From the NCBI GenBank assembly GCA_049695975.1, contig JBAVTE010000027.1, forward strand, positions 62,001 through 126,000: a stretch of DNA of 64,000 nucleotides, given 5' to 3'. The DNA is from CAILDB01 sp049695975 (GTDB lineage: Bacteria; Patescibacteriota; Minisyncoccia; Phycocordibacterales; GWA1-40-21). Below are positions 15,605 to 24,993 of the stretch, one piece after another. The notes beneath the pieces are model-generated. The model was given only the letters and a program-made list of their open reading frames with translations, did not search any database and was not told the origin of the DNA. Numbering within the stretch: position 1 is the first letter of the stretch; every line of letters starts with the position of its first letter. A program made the translations under genes and the position numbers.

Positions 15605-16411
15605 CTACATCAATCTTCTGATAACTTGAATTCGATGTTCGAGTTTCTTACAAAAGCTTTCAGAAAAACGCTCTGAGCGAAAAATGGAGTTAACCATTTG
15701 TTCGTTTGAAAGATTTTTACTATGCTTTAATGAGTGTTCAACAAACATCGACCATATCGCATTTAATGCTAATTTTGTGTTGCAAGAATCAAAAAGTATT
15801 TCTGAAGTAAGGAATTTTGTACCAAGGGCACTCAACTTGTCCTTATTTTTTGAAAAAATTCTTGCTTCAACAATTAACACATCTGAATTTGCGATTGTAC
15901 CATAGATATGTGGATAAATAATCTTTACATACTTTCGGTGCTTAAATGACCATTGAGTATCCTTAATAATACGAGACTGTCCAATAGCTGCAATGTTTCG
16001 TATCGGCTTTACCGAACCATGTTTGGAACAAAGAATTTCAAGAACATCATTACACATTACCCGAAATCCAATTTTGACTCCATTTACTTGTCCATACATG
16101 CGACAAATTTCATAGCTTCCATCTAATACGGCATAGAGATGATTTTTATCAATCTGAAGTCTAGTAAGAAAAACTTTTTCGACTTGATTAATAAAATTAT
16201 CTAGATCGATAGTTCGAGGAATTATAATCATTAAGTCTATATCGTCAAATTTTCCACACCTTTTTCGGTTATACCCGTAACATGAACTTCCATATACAAG
16301 AATAGAGAAATTTATACAAAACATTCTTGCATTCATTTTGAATAGAGCCACCATTTTCCTTATCAATTGATATCGTTTATATGGTGGAAAGAACAAAAAA
16401 CCATTATTCAC
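15605..16411 (-). CDS. Nucleotidyltransferase-fold protein
   Basis: 268 residues. VYGSSCYG (G41-S42) followed by FDDIDLMI (D57, D59) is the GS...DxD signature of the pol beta-type nucleotidyltransferase fold. The rest is not recognised. Possible roles are antibiotic adenylylation, tRNA or protein nucleotidylation, or a MNT-type antitoxin, but it is longer than MNT and no HEPN partner is beside it. GAGGTG upstream of the ATG at 16411 is a plausible SD, unlike most genes here. Composition is a little richer in GC than its neighbours. Confidence 0.7.
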   Translation of the reverse strand: MNNGFLFFPPYKRYQLIRKMVALFKMNARMFCINFSILVYGSSCYGYNRKRCGKFDDIDLMIIIPRTIDLDNFINQVEKVFLTRLQIDKNHLYAVLDGSYEICRMYGQVNGVKIGFRVMCNDVLEILCSKHGSVKPIRNIAAIGQSRIIKDTQWSFKHRKYVKIIYPHIYGTIANSDVLIVEARIFSKNKDKLSALGTKFLTSEILFDSCNTKLALNAIWSMFVEHSLKHSKNLSNEQMVNSIFRSERFSESFCKKLEHRIQVIRRLM

Positions 16412-16513
16412 AGTGCACCTCTTTTTTGATTTGTTTAAAGAACACTTGTAAATAATACACTAAAAACATAGAATGTCAATTGTAAGAGTAGATCTAATTG
16501 ATATAATTACAAA

Positions 16514-17230
16514 GTGAGAATTAAAATAATTACCCTGATGAGCTTAAATTTATGGCGGTTTTATGATTGGGAAAAGAGGTTGCCAAATATAATTTCTATC
16601 ATTAATGAAATTAAACCAGATATTATTTTCACTCAGGAAACACAGCTTAATATTTCCATAGATCAAAGAAATCAAGTGGAAATACTGAATGAATTTATAA
16701 AATATCCACATACATATTTTGCTCAAGCGTGTGTGAAAACGACTCGTAAAGGCGTGCCTTTGCCAAACCCAGTGGATCATGGACTCGGAATATTTAGTAA
16801 ATTTCCGTTTAAACCAGAAATAATAAAATTAAAACAAGCAGTAGATGATAAAGAGAAAAGAATTGTAGTGAATTGTGATATGAAAATAGACGGAGAAGAT
16901 TATACAATCTCTGGAGTTCATTTCTCAAATTCTGATGCTTGGTCAGAAGCACATTTTAAAGAGACACTCGAGATTTATAAAAAAAGAAACATAAAACCAA
17001 TTCTTGCAGGAGATTTTAATATCAAAAATTTTGGGCAGTATAAAACCCTGTATGAGAATTCATATCGACTATCGAGCGACGAATTTTCTTATCTTTCATA
17101 TCCGAAAGATGGTGTATCATATGATTATGTTATGATACCGAAACAATATGAGTTTATTGATTTTCAATGTCGTGATGAATATGTATCTGATCATCGAATG
17201 ATTACAACAAAAATCAAGTTATTAAAATAA
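16514..17230 (+). CDS. Endonuclease/exonuclease/phosphatase (EEP) family protein
   Basis: 238 residues. The EEP motifs appear in order: SLNLW (N12), QET (E42), GVHFSN, AGDFNI and a final SDHRM, which together bind Mg2+ and cleave phosphodiester or phosphomonoester bonds. The substrate could be DNA, RNA, a phospholipid or an inositol phosphate. No signal peptide is seen. GTG is taken as the start because TATAAT at 16502-16507 ends exactly 6 nt before it. A strong terminator follows. Confidence 0.85.
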   Translation: MRIKIITLMSLNLWRFYDWEKRLPNIISIINEIKPDIIFTQETQLNISIDQRNQVEILNEFIKYPHTYFAQACVKTTRKGVPLPNPVDHGLGIFSKFPFKPEIIKLKQAVDDKEKRIVVNCDMKIDGEDYTISGVHFSNSDAWSEAHFKETLEIYKKRNIKPILAGDFNIKNFGQYKTLYENSYRLSSDEFSYLSYPKDGVSYDYVMIPKQYEFIDFQCRDEYVSDHRMITTKIKLLK

Positions 17231-17288
17231 TAATATTCCTGCTTTCATTTTCTCGTCTCAATCTAAAAGGTGTCTACGCACAACAACG

Positions 17289-17328
17289 GAGGGTGTTGAG
17301 TTCAGTACTCAGCACCCTCTTTTTTTTG
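17289..17328 (+). terminator. Intrinsic terminator after the EEP gene
   Basis: GAGGGTGTTGAGT and ACTCAGCACCCTC pair with one G-U and are followed by nine T. Confidence 0.9.
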
Positions 17329-18096
17329 TGTCCATAGGTTAAATAACTCCTTTATGTTTTTCTTTGGACTAAATGTTTCATCTATATCTTTGTTCATATG
17401 CTTTTGCACATTCATGATAATAGAAAATACGTGCGAGATCGTAATCAGAATCACCCCATTCAGCAAATTCCCAATCAAGTACTCCAGTCAAATGGTGTTG
17501 GTCAGTAAGGAGATTATGTATAATTAAATCACCATGAACAAGAGAAGGTGTTGTTTCACTAAAAACTTTTTTAGTATTATCTTCGAGTAATATGCTGGAT
17601 ATTTCTTTAATTATATCCTCAACTTCCGTAAATTCTTTAATTTTTAAAATTTTTGTTTCTAAACCATCAATCAAGAATTGCCAATATTTATTGTATGAAT
17701 TTCCATTATTTACAGAATAAAATTCCTTTTCTTTGATTGATTTAATATTAATTAAAAATTTGATAATGTCATCAATAATACTATCCTTGTCTTGATTATT
17801 AAGAAATTTCCATACTGAATCAATTGTTTGCCCAGATAAACGATTTTCTATCATAACTGGAATATTTTCAACTTCTCCCAGCCAAATTATTTGAGGAATA
17901 AGTTCCCGTTTAATTTTTGAAGAAGATTAGCTTCTCTTCGTAATAATTCAGGTTCGTCGTCTCTAAAACGGACAACATAATTGTCAGAAATAAAAACTTT
18001 AAAACGTGTACCGGAAGAAACTGGTAAAAAGTTTTCCTTATTAAACTTTGTCATCAGTGTCTTAATCTTTTTTAATCTATTAAAATATTTGTCCAT
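17303..18096 (-). pseudogene. Decayed aminoglycoside phosphotransferase/choline kinase-like gene
   Basis: The N-lobe is open from 18096 to 17887 (FKVFISDNYVVRFRDDEPELLRREANLL). After a lesion at the GGG near 17905 the next frame continues with ELIPQIIWLGEVENIPVMIE, then the kinase motifs LVHGDLIIHN (catalytic Asp) and GVLDWEFAEWGDSDYDLARIF. A second shift near 17385 moves the tail (KDIDETFSPKKNIKELF) into another frame ending at about 17303. Restoring one base at each point gives one APH-family protein. Two lesions favour a true pseudogene over sequencing error, but raw reads would decide. Confidence 0.75.
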
Positions 18097-18188
18097 AAGT
18101 AAATATTAACATAAAACAGGTAGAAAACTAGAATTATTTTAATAAATATAAAATTGCAATAATTCCTTTACTCCACTATAATACAGTT

Positions 18189-19400
18189 ATGTCTTTTTTT
18201 AATTTCAATAAAAAGAAAGAGAAAATTTCTTTACTTTTTGAGTTGAGGGGTGATGCTGTGGCATCTTCCATTATTAAAACACATACAAATGACAAACCAG
18301 AAGTCCTCTATTTTAATAAAAGAGTTATAGCTTTAAGAGAAAAAATTAACCCCGAGAGATATACGCAAATTATAATAAAAGAATTGGATAAACTAGCCGA
18401 AGAAACATACAAAGTTGGTATTTTGAAAATACTAAAAATTTCTGACAAAAATAATCAGATTTCTGAAATACATGTTATATTGTCTTCTCCTTGGGTATTG
18501 TCTCAAATCAAAGATATAAAAATTAAAAAAGATAAATATTTTGAAATTAATCAAGACCTCCTTTCAAATGTCATTATGAATGAAGAGCATAGCCTTATAT
18601 TGCCAGAAATTTTTGAAAAAAAAGAAGTAAAACAAGAAGCCATTATAAAAATAATAGAAGAAAAAATAATCCAATCAAAATTAAATGGATACAAAATAAA
18701 CTCCATTTTTCAAAAAAGAACAAACAATCTTGATATAAATCTCTTCATATCAATATCAAACAATTTGTTTATCGAAAATATTAAAAAAACAATTAGAAAA
18801 TTATTTATAAAAAAACCGGTTTATTTACATTCATTTGCACTTGTAGGTTTTTCTGTGATAAGGAATATCATGCCACAAATTAGTAATTTTATTTTTATCG
18901 ACATAGGGGCAGAAGTGACAGAGGTTTGCTTTATTACTGACGATGCAATCTACAAAGTATTTACTTATCCATTTGGGAAAAATTCTATAATCAGAAAAGT
19001 TGCAGAAGAAACAAAAACCACTTACGACACGGCCTTGGCCTTCATAAATATGCAAAATGATGGTAAATCTGAGGAAAAAACAATGTTATTAAACGAAAAT
19101 GCTTTTGACAAGAGTGTTTCGGATTGGATAAATGGTCTATATAAAATTTTCATATCTCCCATATCAAGGGAAAGTTTTTCTAGAGAGATTTTCCTTTTTG
19201 CAGACAATGAAATTACTAATCTTATCGGTAAAAAAATTAAAGAAGATGGACTAAAATCTTTTAATATTATAAATAATGATTTTAATATAACTTTAATTAA
19301 TAATAAAAAAATATCTAGTTTTATTAGCGAAAAGAAATCATTTGAAGAAGATGCTATATTGAAGGTCTGTTCTATATTTTTAAATAATTTAAATCATTAA
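18189..19400 (+). CDS. PilM/FtsA-like actin-fold protein
   Basis: 403 residues. FIFIDIGAEVTEVCFITD resembles the phosphate-binding strand of the FtsA/PilM actin fold, and the N-terminal part LLFELRGDAVASSII looks like the first such loop. The protein probably works at the inner membrane face with the next gene product, which has one transmembrane helix, as PilM does with PilN in type IV pilus platforms. The stop and the next ATG are 1 nt apart. Start: TATAAT at 18177-18182 ends 6 nt before the ATG. Sequence divergence is high, so the subfamily is uncertain. Confidence 0.65.
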   Translation: MSFFNFNKKKEKISLLFELRGDAVASSIIKTHTNDKPEVLYFNKRVIALREKINPERYTQIIIKELDKLAEETYKVGILKILKISDKNNQISEIHVILSSPWVLSQIKDIKIKKDKYFEINQDLLSNVIMNEEHSLILPEIFEKKEVKQEAIIKIIEEKIIQSKLNGYKINSIFQKRTNNLDINLFISISNNLFIENIKKTIRKLFIKKPVYLHSFALVGFSVIRNIMPQISNFIFIDIGAEVTEVCFITDDAIYKVFTYPFGKNSIIRKVAEETKTTYDTALAFINMQNDGKSEEKTMLLNENAFDKSVSDWINGLYKIFISPISRESFSREIFLFADNEITNLIGKKIKEDGLKSFNIINNDFNITLINNKKISSFISEKKSFEEDAILKVCSIFLNNLNH

Positions 19401-19401
19401 A

Positions 19402-20757
19402 ATGCCTAAAAAAATAATACAAGACATAATTGTAAGAAAAATAAAGAAAACAAATCTCACAAAAGAACCAATGGTGAATATTCCTATTAGAATACAAGAA
19501 CCTCGAATTTCTCAATTTGAAAAAAAAGACGCTGAAATAATAGAAAAAGTAAGAATATTTGAAACAAGAGTGCATCACCATGACGAACCAGAAAAAATTC
19601 ATAAAAATGGTCAAAGGTTTATGTGGATTTTAACAGTAGTTTTTGTGGTTATTTTGATATTTATCACTAGCTCATATTTTTCTTCAGCTACTGTCCTAGT
19701 GACTCCGAAATCGTTTGAGACTTCAGCTTCTTCTACAGTAATCATATCAAGTTCACCACAGCTCGGTCTCAATTATCAGCTCGTCACAATAGAAAGTGAA
19801 ATGTCGGAAACAATTATTGCAGATAGCGAGGCACATGTAGAAAGAAAAGCAAAGGGAACTGTAATTCTCTACAATAATTATACTACTGTTACACAAAGAC
19901 TGATCAGTAATACCCGTCTTGAATCTACAGATGGCAAAATTTACAGAATAAAAAATTCGGTTGATATTCCGGGATACAAAATAATAAAAGGAGTCAGAAC
20001 TCCTGGAAGCGCGTCAGCGGATGTAGTTGCAGATGCAGTAGGTGCAGAATACAATATAAAAATATCTGATTTTAAAGGTGATTTTAAAATTTATGCTTTT
20101 AAAGGAACACCGAAATATGATGCATATTATGGAAGAATTTATACTGATATTGTAGGTGGGTTTGTCGGAACAGAAAAAATTATTTCAAATGACAAACTTA
20201 CAAAAGCTCGGGCCCAAATATCAGAAAAATTAAAAATAGATTTAATAAGCAAGGTACAAAGTACCAAGCCACTTGGTTTTGATCTTTTGCCCGGATCTTA
20301 CTTTATTGAAGATCGAATCGAAGACGACGATAATACTGCCGTAGATAGCTATATAGTAAAAACAAAATCTATTCTAAGGGCATTTTTATTTAAAAATTCA
20401 AATTTAGCAACCTTAATTGCTTCACAAAAGATAAAAGGTTTTTCAAAGACAGATAATGTATATATAAAATGGGGAGATAATAGTAGTGTATCCATTAAAG
20501 GAAAGACTTCTAAACCTTGGGAAGAACAGACGCTAAGTATGAATATTTCTGGGATTGCCCAAATTGTCTGGAATTATGATGCTGATGATTTGAAAAAGAC
20601 ATTGGTAGGTTTAAACAAAAAAGATGTAGCTGATATTATTAAAAACAAATTTATTAATTCTATATCAAATGTAAAATTTACAATTAGACCAGAATGGAAT
20701 TCATCTTTTCCAGACAAAATAGACAAAATAAAGATCGAAAATACAATAATAGAATAA
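19402..20757 (+). CDS. Single-pass membrane protein with a large extracytoplasmic part
   Basis: 451 residues. A charged cytoplasmic N-terminus (1-70) is followed by one membrane helix at 73-93, and then about 350 residues of extracellular beta-rich sequence with threonine/valine-rich repeats (VERKAKGTVILYNNYTT, VPG/IPGYK). This shape matches a CPR family often annotated as baseplate J-like or hypothetical, found next to PilM-like genes. A role in a cell-surface or pilus-like platform is inferred from the pairing only. The ribosomal operon begins 61 nt later with its own promoter. Confidence 0.6.
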   Translation: MPKKIIQDIIVRKIKKTNLTKEPMVNIPIRIQEPRISQFEKKDAEIIEKVRIFETRVHHHDEPEKIHKNGQRFMWILTVVFVVILIFITSSYFSSATVLVTPKSFETSASSTVIISSSPQLGLNYQLVTIESEMSETIIADSEAHVERKAKGTVILYNNYTTVTQRLISNTRLESTDGKIYRIKNSVDIPGYKIIKGVRTPGSASADVVADAVGAEYNIKISDFKGDFKIYAFKGTPKYDAYYGRIYTDIVGGFVGTEKIISNDKLTKARAQISEKLKIDLISKVQSTKPLGFDLLPGSYFIEDRIEDDDNTAVDSYIVKTKSILRAFLFKNSNLATLIASQKIKGFSKTDNVYIKWGDNSSVSIKGKTSKPWEEQTLSMNISGIAQIVWNYDADDLKKTLVGLNKKDVADIIKNKFINSISNVKFTIRPEWNSSFPDKIDKIKIENTIIE

Positions 20758-20773
20758 TGTTGATAAATAAAGG

Positions 20774-20801
20774 TTGACTAATAATCTATTTTTGATACTA
20801 T
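20774..20801 (+). promoter_or_regulatory. Promoter of the infA-ribosomal protein operon
   Basis: TTGACT (20774-20779), 16 nt, TACTAT (20796-20801). The predicted start is near 20808, leaving a leader of about 11 nt before infA. Confidence 0.6.
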
Positions 20802-20818
20802 AGTGTCTGCAGTTAATA

Positions 20819-21040
20819 ATGTTATCAAATAAAAAAGAAAAAACTTCCGTAGTTGGAATTGTCACAGAAGCCTTTCCGAACACTCTTTTCAAGGTAAAAC
20901 CTGAAAATAGTGAAGAAGAAATGCTTACTTTTTTGTCTGGAAAAATGAGATTGCATAGAATAAGGATTCTTATCGGAGACAAAGTAGAAGTTGAGATAGA
21001 TCCATACGGTGGTAAAGGTAAGATAATTAAAAGATTTTAA
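20819..21040 (+). CDS. infA: Translation initiation factor IF-1
   Basis: 73 residues of OB fold: VVGIVTEAFPNTLFKVKPE, LSGKMRLHRIRILIGDKVEVEIDPY and the KGKIIKRF end. IF-1 occupies the ribosomal A site during initiation. The usual YR before ILxGD is replaced by RI, and the LTFLSGKMR turn is typical. It heads the ribosomal operon, with rpmJ 7 nt downstream, the standard bacterial order. Confidence 0.95.
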   Translation: MLSNKKEKTSVVGIVTEAFPNTLFKVKPENSEEEMLTFLSGKMRLHRIRILIGDKVEVEIDPYGGKGKIIKRF

Positions 21041-21047
21041 ATTTTAT

Positions 21048-21164
21048 ATGAGAGTAAAAGCATCAGTAAAAAAAATTTGTGCAAAATGTCAAACAGTACG
21101 AAGAAAAGGTCGTGTTTTTATCGTATGTAAGGCCAATCCACGACACAAGCAAAGACAAGGTTAA
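21048..21164 (+). CDS. rpmJ: 50S ribosomal protein bL36
   Basis: 38 residues: MRVKASVKKICAKC, then RRKGRVFIVCKANPRHKQRQG. The CxxC...C...H zinc ligands (C11, C14, C27, H33) are kept, so this is the zinc-binding form. It sits between infA and rpsM as in most bacteria. A second promoter-like pair (TTGCTT-16-TATCAT, 21169-21196) precedes rpsM. Confidence 0.97.
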   Translation: MRVKASVKKICAKCQTVRRKGRVFIVCKANPRHKQRQG

Positions 21165-21219
21165 ATACTTGCTTTTTTTAATAAAAATGCTATCATAGCA
21201 AACTAATGTTTTCAAATTT

Positions 21220-21600
21220 ATGCGTATAGTAGGAATAACAATACCGGAAAATAAGAAATTAAAGATAGGACTCACAGTTCTTTACGGAATTGGTTTTCCA
21301 CTTGCCATTCAAATTTTGAAAAAGGCTGGTATAGACATTGATAAAAAGACCAGCGAAATAACTCCAGAAGAAGAAAACAAAATTAAAAAGATACTGGAGC
21401 AACACAAAATAGAAGGAGACCTGAAAAGAGAAGTAGGATCAAATATTAAAAGATTAAAAGATATTAAATGCTACAGAGGGACTAGACATATTAAGAAGCT
21501 TCCAGGAAGAGGACAAAGAACAAAAACAAATTCAAGAACCCTCCGAGGAAATACAAGAAAAACAATGGGTACGGGTAGAAAAGTTGCTGAAAAGAAATAA
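21220..21600 (+). CDS. rpsM: 30S ribosomal protein uS13
   Basis: 126 residues. The N-terminal RIVGITIPENKKL, helix-two-turn-helix LTVLYGIGFPLA and the basic tail CYRGTRHIKKLPGRGQRTK followed by NSRTLRGNTRKT are diagnostic. uS13 sits in the 30S head and contacts the P-site tRNA and 50S bridges. No Shine-Dalgarno sequence precedes the ATG (AAATTT). rpsK starts 12 nt after the stop. Confidence 0.97.
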   Translation: MRIVGITIPENKKLKIGLTVLYGIGFPLAIQILKKAGIDIDKKTSEITPEEENKIKKILEQHKIEGDLKREVGSNIKRLKDIKCYRGTRHIKKLPGRGQRTKTNSRTLRGNTRKTMGTGRKVAEKK

Positions 21601-21611
21601 TTTTAAATAAA

Positions 21612-22040
21612 ATGGGAAAAAAAAGAATAGTAACAACTGGAACAAAAGAAGCAGATAAAAAAGAAACTGCTGCAAAAGCAAGCTCAAAGAAAAAAATTGA
21701 GGTTGGTATTCTTTTTGTACAATCCACATACAACAACACAAAAGTTATGGTGGCCGACACAAAAGGCAACGCCATCTTATGGTCTTCAAGCGGTTCTCTA
21801 GGATTCAAGGGTGCCAAAAAGGGTACTCCTTTTGCAGCAGCAAAAGTTGGAGAGCTTTTGGCAGACAAAGCAATGGCACTTGGACTTAAGGAAATCTCTG
21901 TTATTATAAATGGCGTCGGTTCTGGTAGAGAGTCAGCTGTTAGGGGTTTTACATCAAAAGGTATCAACATTACCAGTATCAAAGATGTTACACCTGTGCC
22001 ACACAATGGTCCAAAACCACCTAAACCAAGAAGAGTATAA
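21612..22040 (+). CDS. rpsK: 30S ribosomal protein uS11
   Basis: 142 residues. After a short Lys/Ala-rich N-terminal extension (about 28 residues) come GILFVQSTYNNTKVMVADTKGN, SSGSLGFKGAKKGTPFAA and the C-terminal VTPVPHNGPKPPKPRRV, all typical of uS11 in the 30S platform. It is in the standard order between rpsM and rpsD. No SD is seen. Confidence 0.97.
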   Translation: MGKKRIVTTGTKEADKKETAAKASSKKKIEVGILFVQSTYNNTKVMVADTKGNAILWSSSGSLGFKGAKKGTPFAAAKVGELLADKAMALGLKEISVIINGVGSGRESAVRGFTSKGINITSIKDVTPVPHNGPKPPKPRRV

Positions 22041-22064
22041 AAATCAACAATTAAATATAAAAAA

Positions 22065-22685
22065 ATGAAATTCGGACCAAAATATAAAATAGCAAGAAGA
22101 CTCGGACCAAATGTTTTTGACAAGACAGAAACACAGAAATTTGCTTTGAAAGCAAAGATGAGAGATATGAAAAAGTCAAAAGGAAAATCAAGACCAAAAG
22201 CCAAATCCGATTTTGGATTACAACTTTTGGAAAAACAAAAAGCAAAAGTCACATATGGAATAAGTGAAAGAAAGTTTTCCAATTATGTTAAAAATATTCT
22301 TTCCAAAAAAGGAGAGAACAATCATGATGTTTTGGTCCAAGATTTGGAAATGAGATTGGACAACGTTATTTACAGAATGGGATTTGTAAAATCAAGACAA
22401 GCATCAAGACAAATGGTATCACATGGACATATCAATGTTAACGGCAAAAGAGTAAATGTTCCTTCCTTCAAAGTTTCTATTGGTGATATCATTACTATCA
22501 GAGAAAGAAGCAAAACAAAACCTCTTTTTAAAAATTTAGATGAAGAAATAAAAGCACATACTTTACCATCATGGATTGGTCTTGATATTCCAAAAAGAGA
22601 AGCCAAAATTCAGGGTATACCAAAAATTGCACCCTCTGAATTAAAGTTTGATATTTCCGCAATTTTTCAATATTATAGTAGATAA
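22065..22685 (+). CDS. rpsD: 30S ribosomal protein uS4
   Basis: 206 residues. It has the GPKYKIARRLGPNVF N-terminus without zinc cysteines, the S4 RNA-binding domain (LEMRLDNVIYRMGFVKSR, then VSHGHINVNGKRVN) and the C-terminal PSELKFDISAIFQYYSR, a close variant of the family end. uS4 nucleates 16S rRNA assembly and can act as a translational repressor of its operon; no such site was identified here. Confidence 0.97.
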   Translation: MKFGPKYKIARRLGPNVFDKTETQKFALKAKMRDMKKSKGKSRPKAKSDFGLQLLEKQKAKVTYGISERKFSNYVKNILSKKGENNHDVLVQDLEMRLDNVIYRMGFVKSRQASRQMVSHGHINVNGKRVNVPSFKVSIGDIITIRERSKTKPLFKNLDEEIKAHTLPSWIGLDIPKREAKIQGIPKIAPSELKFDISAIFQYYSR

Positions 22686-22729
22686 AATTATTTCTTTTAT
22701 TAGCTTTTATAAATAATTTAAAATTTTTT

Positions 22730-23710
22730 ATGTTCGAAAAAAATAAAATATTATTGCCTTCAAAACCAAGAATCGTCAAAGAAGAAGGTTTTTCTGGTGT
22801 TTATGAAATAGACGGTCTTTATCCTGGATATGGGCACACGCTTGGTAATTCACTCAGAAGAATTATTTTGTCATCATTGCCTGGTTCTGCTATTACTTCT
22901 GTAAAGATTTCTGGAGTAGAACACGAATTCTCCACACTAAACGGAGTCAAAGAAAGTATCATAAGTATTATTCTCAATTTGAAAAAAATCAGAGTGAAAA
23001 TTTTGACAAGTGAAGCTCAAACAATTGAATTAAAAATAAAAGGTATAAAAGATGTTACAGCTAGTGACATTACCGTACCTGGACAAGTTGAAATACTGAA
23101 CGGAGATCAACATATTGCTACTATTACAGACAAAAACACTGAACTCAAAATAGAAATGATTGTTGAGACAGGACTTGGATATGTTCCAAAAGAAGAATTA
23201 CAAAAAGACAGAGTTGAGATCGGTATGATCGCCCTCGATGCTATTTTTTCTCCTATAAGAAGAGTGAGCTACGAAGTAGAAAATATGCGTGTTGGTGATA
23301 GAACAGATTTCAACAAGCTTAGAATATCCCTAACCACAGATGGCACTATACTACCTCGAGAAGCTATCGAAGAATCTATCAGAATAATGATTGATCAACT
23401 CAAAGCAATTGTGGGATTTGTTGAAAAAGAAGAAATCAAACCAATTTTAAAATCAGAAGAAAGTATAGAAAAGAAAAAAACAGAAAAAGAATCTGGAGAA
23501 CTTGATCCAGAATTTTTAAAGACAAGAATAGAATCACTTGAATTGTCTTCAAGAACCGCAAATGCTCTCTCAAATGCAAATATCAGAACACTCGGAGGTC
23601 TTACCAGAAAAAAAGAAGAGGATTTACTTGAAATAGATGGCCTTGGAAATAAAGGTATTCAAGAAATCAAGAAAATTTTAGGAAATTATGGTATAAACTT
23701 AAAAGACTAA
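22730..23710 (+). CDS. rpoA: RNA polymerase alpha subunit
   Basis: 326 residues. The N-terminal assembly domain shows LYPGYGHTLGNSLRRIILSSLPG and GLGYVPKEE. An acidic linker (IEKKKTEKESGELDPE) leads to a C-terminal HhH domain (LSSRTANALSNANIRTLGGL, then GLGNKGIQEIKKIL) that binds UP elements and activators. Its stop overlaps the rplQ start (TAATG), so translation is coupled. Confidence 0.97.
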   Translation: MFEKNKILLPSKPRIVKEEGFSGVYEIDGLYPGYGHTLGNSLRRIILSSLPGSAITSVKISGVEHEFSTLNGVKESIISIILNLKKIRVKILTSEAQTIELKIKGIKDVTASDITVPGQVEILNGDQHIATITDKNTELKIEMIVETGLGYVPKEELQKDRVEIGMIALDAIFSPIRRVSYEVENMRVGDRTDFNKLRISLTTDGTILPREAIEESIRIMIDQLKAIVGFVEKEEIKPILKSEESIEKKKTEKESGELDPEFLKTRIESLELSSRTANALSNANIRTLGGLTRKKEEDLLEIDGLGNKGIQEIKKILGNYGINLKD

Positions 23711-24057
23711 TGAACCACAGCAATAAAACAAAAGAATTAGGCAGAGAAAAAAATCAAAGAAATGCTTTGATCAGATCTTTGATTAGGTCACTTATTATTG
23801 AAGGTAAGATTCAAACCACAGAGACAAGGGCAAAAGTCATCAAGCCAAGAGTTGAAAAAATGATCACAAAAGCAAAAGTTCCTTCAATTTCTGTTGAAAG
23901 AATGTTAACCTCAGCAATCGGAGAAGTAAGTGCCCACAAAATCATCAAAGAAATAGCTCCAAAATACCTAGAAAGAAAAGGAGGATATTTGAGGATTATT
24001 AAGATGGCCCCAAGATTGAGTGACAGTGCAAGAATGGCCCAAATAGAATTTGTATAA
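23710..24057 (+). CDS. rplQ: 50S ribosomal protein bL17
   Basis: 115 residues. KELGREKNQRNALIRSLIRS and GKIQTTETRAKVIKPRVEKM are the family core, and RLSDSARMAQIEFV is the typical end. Its ATG overlaps the rpoA stop codon. bL17 lies near the peptide exit tunnel of the 50S subunit. Confidence 0.97.
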   Translation: MNHSNKTKELGREKNQRNALIRSLIRSLIIEGKIQTTETRAKVIKPRVEKMITKAKVPSISVERMLTSAIGEVSAHKIIKEIAPKYLERKGGYLRIIKMAPRLSDSARMAQIEFV

Positions 24058-24068
24058 ATACTATAAAT

Positions 24069-24422
24069 ATGGAAAACAAAATTTACAAAATAGATGCTAG
24101 CGGAGAAAAACTTGGACGTCTTGCAAGCAAGACAGCTGCTATTCTTCTAGGGAAAAATAGAACTGACTTTGCCAAAAACACCATCGCTCCTGTAAAAGTA
24201 GAAATAACAAATGCATCTAAAATGTCTATTTTAGATAAAAAAATAGATACAAAAATTTACACTTCTTACTCTGGATATCCAGGAGGACTTATTGAAAGAA
24301 AAATGAGTAAAGTGATTACAGATAAAGGTTTTGGTGATGCTTTGAAAAGAGCTATTTACAGAATGATTCCTGGGAATAGATTGCGAGCAAAAATAATGTT
24401 AAATTTAAAAATTAGCGAATAA
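24069..24422 (+). CDS. rplM: 50S ribosomal protein uL13
   Basis: 117 residues, shorter than the usual ~142. The core motifs DASGEKLGRLASKTAAILLG, YSGYPGG and MIPGNRLRAKIMLNLKI are present. The typical N-terminal WYVIDA stretch is reduced to KIYKIDA, and the C-terminal extension is trimmed. It is followed 8 nt later by rpsI, the conserved rplM-rpsI pair. Confidence 0.96.
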   Translation: MENKIYKIDASGEKLGRLASKTAAILLGKNRTDFAKNTIAPVKVEITNASKMSILDKKIDTKIYTSYSGYPGGLIERKMSKVITDKGFGDALKRAIYRMIPGNRLRAKIMLNLKISE

Positions 24423-24430
24423 ATATATTT

Positions 24431-24850
24431 ATGAGTGAAATAAAAACTGAAAAGGTAAGCAAAAGATACATTGAAACCGTTGGAAGAAGAAAAACCTCCA
24501 TTGCCAGAGTTAGAATTACTCCATCCACAAAGAGTTCTTTTACTGTAAACGGAAAGACACTCGATGAATTTTTCAAGACAGAAAAATTAAAAATGATAGG
24601 TACAGAAGCAATCAAAAAATTCCCATTGACTTCCGATTTTACAATTACAGCAAAGATTATAGGTGGAGGATCAAATTCTCAGGCTGAAGCTTTGAGACAC
24701 GGTCTTGCAAGAGCTATCATTATATATGATGCTACTATGAGAAAAGATCTCAAGAAAGCCGGTTTTCTAAAAAGAGACCCTCGCTCAAAAGAAAGAAGAA
24801 AATTCGGTTTGAAGAAAGCAAGAAAAGCCCCACAGTGGTCAAAAAGATAA
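24431..24850 (+). CDS. rpsI: 30S ribosomal protein uS9
   Basis: 139 residues. YIETVGRRKTSIARVRITP, GGGSNSQAEALRHGLARAI and the tail RRKFGLKKARKAPQWSKR are diagnostic; the final SKR reaches the P-site tRNA anticodon. It is the last gene of the ribosomal protein cluster. A 143-nt AT-rich gap before grpE holds nothing recognisable except promoter-like TAAAAT and TATAAT hexamers close to grpE. Confidence 0.97.
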   Translation: MSEIKTEKVSKRYIETVGRRKTSIARVRITPSTKSSFTVNGKTLDEFFKTEKLKMIGTEAIKKFPLTSDFTITAKIIGGGSNSQAEALRHGLARAIIIYDATMRKDLKKAGFLKRDPRSKERRKFGLKKARKAPQWSKR

Positions 24851-24993
24851 TATAAGGTATTATCCTTGTGTTCAGGTATTCTCATTCTCACCTTACTAGT
24901 CGGAATAAAAAACACTGACATTTTTTGTCTGGATATTTTTAAATAAATATTTTTGAATTTAAATATTAATATGCTAAAATAAATATAATTAAT

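Noticed and set aside
15605..16411. MNT/HEPN toxin-antitoxin pair
   Set aside because: The protein is too long for MNT, and no HEPN gene is adjacent; the neighbours are alaS and an EEP hydrolase.
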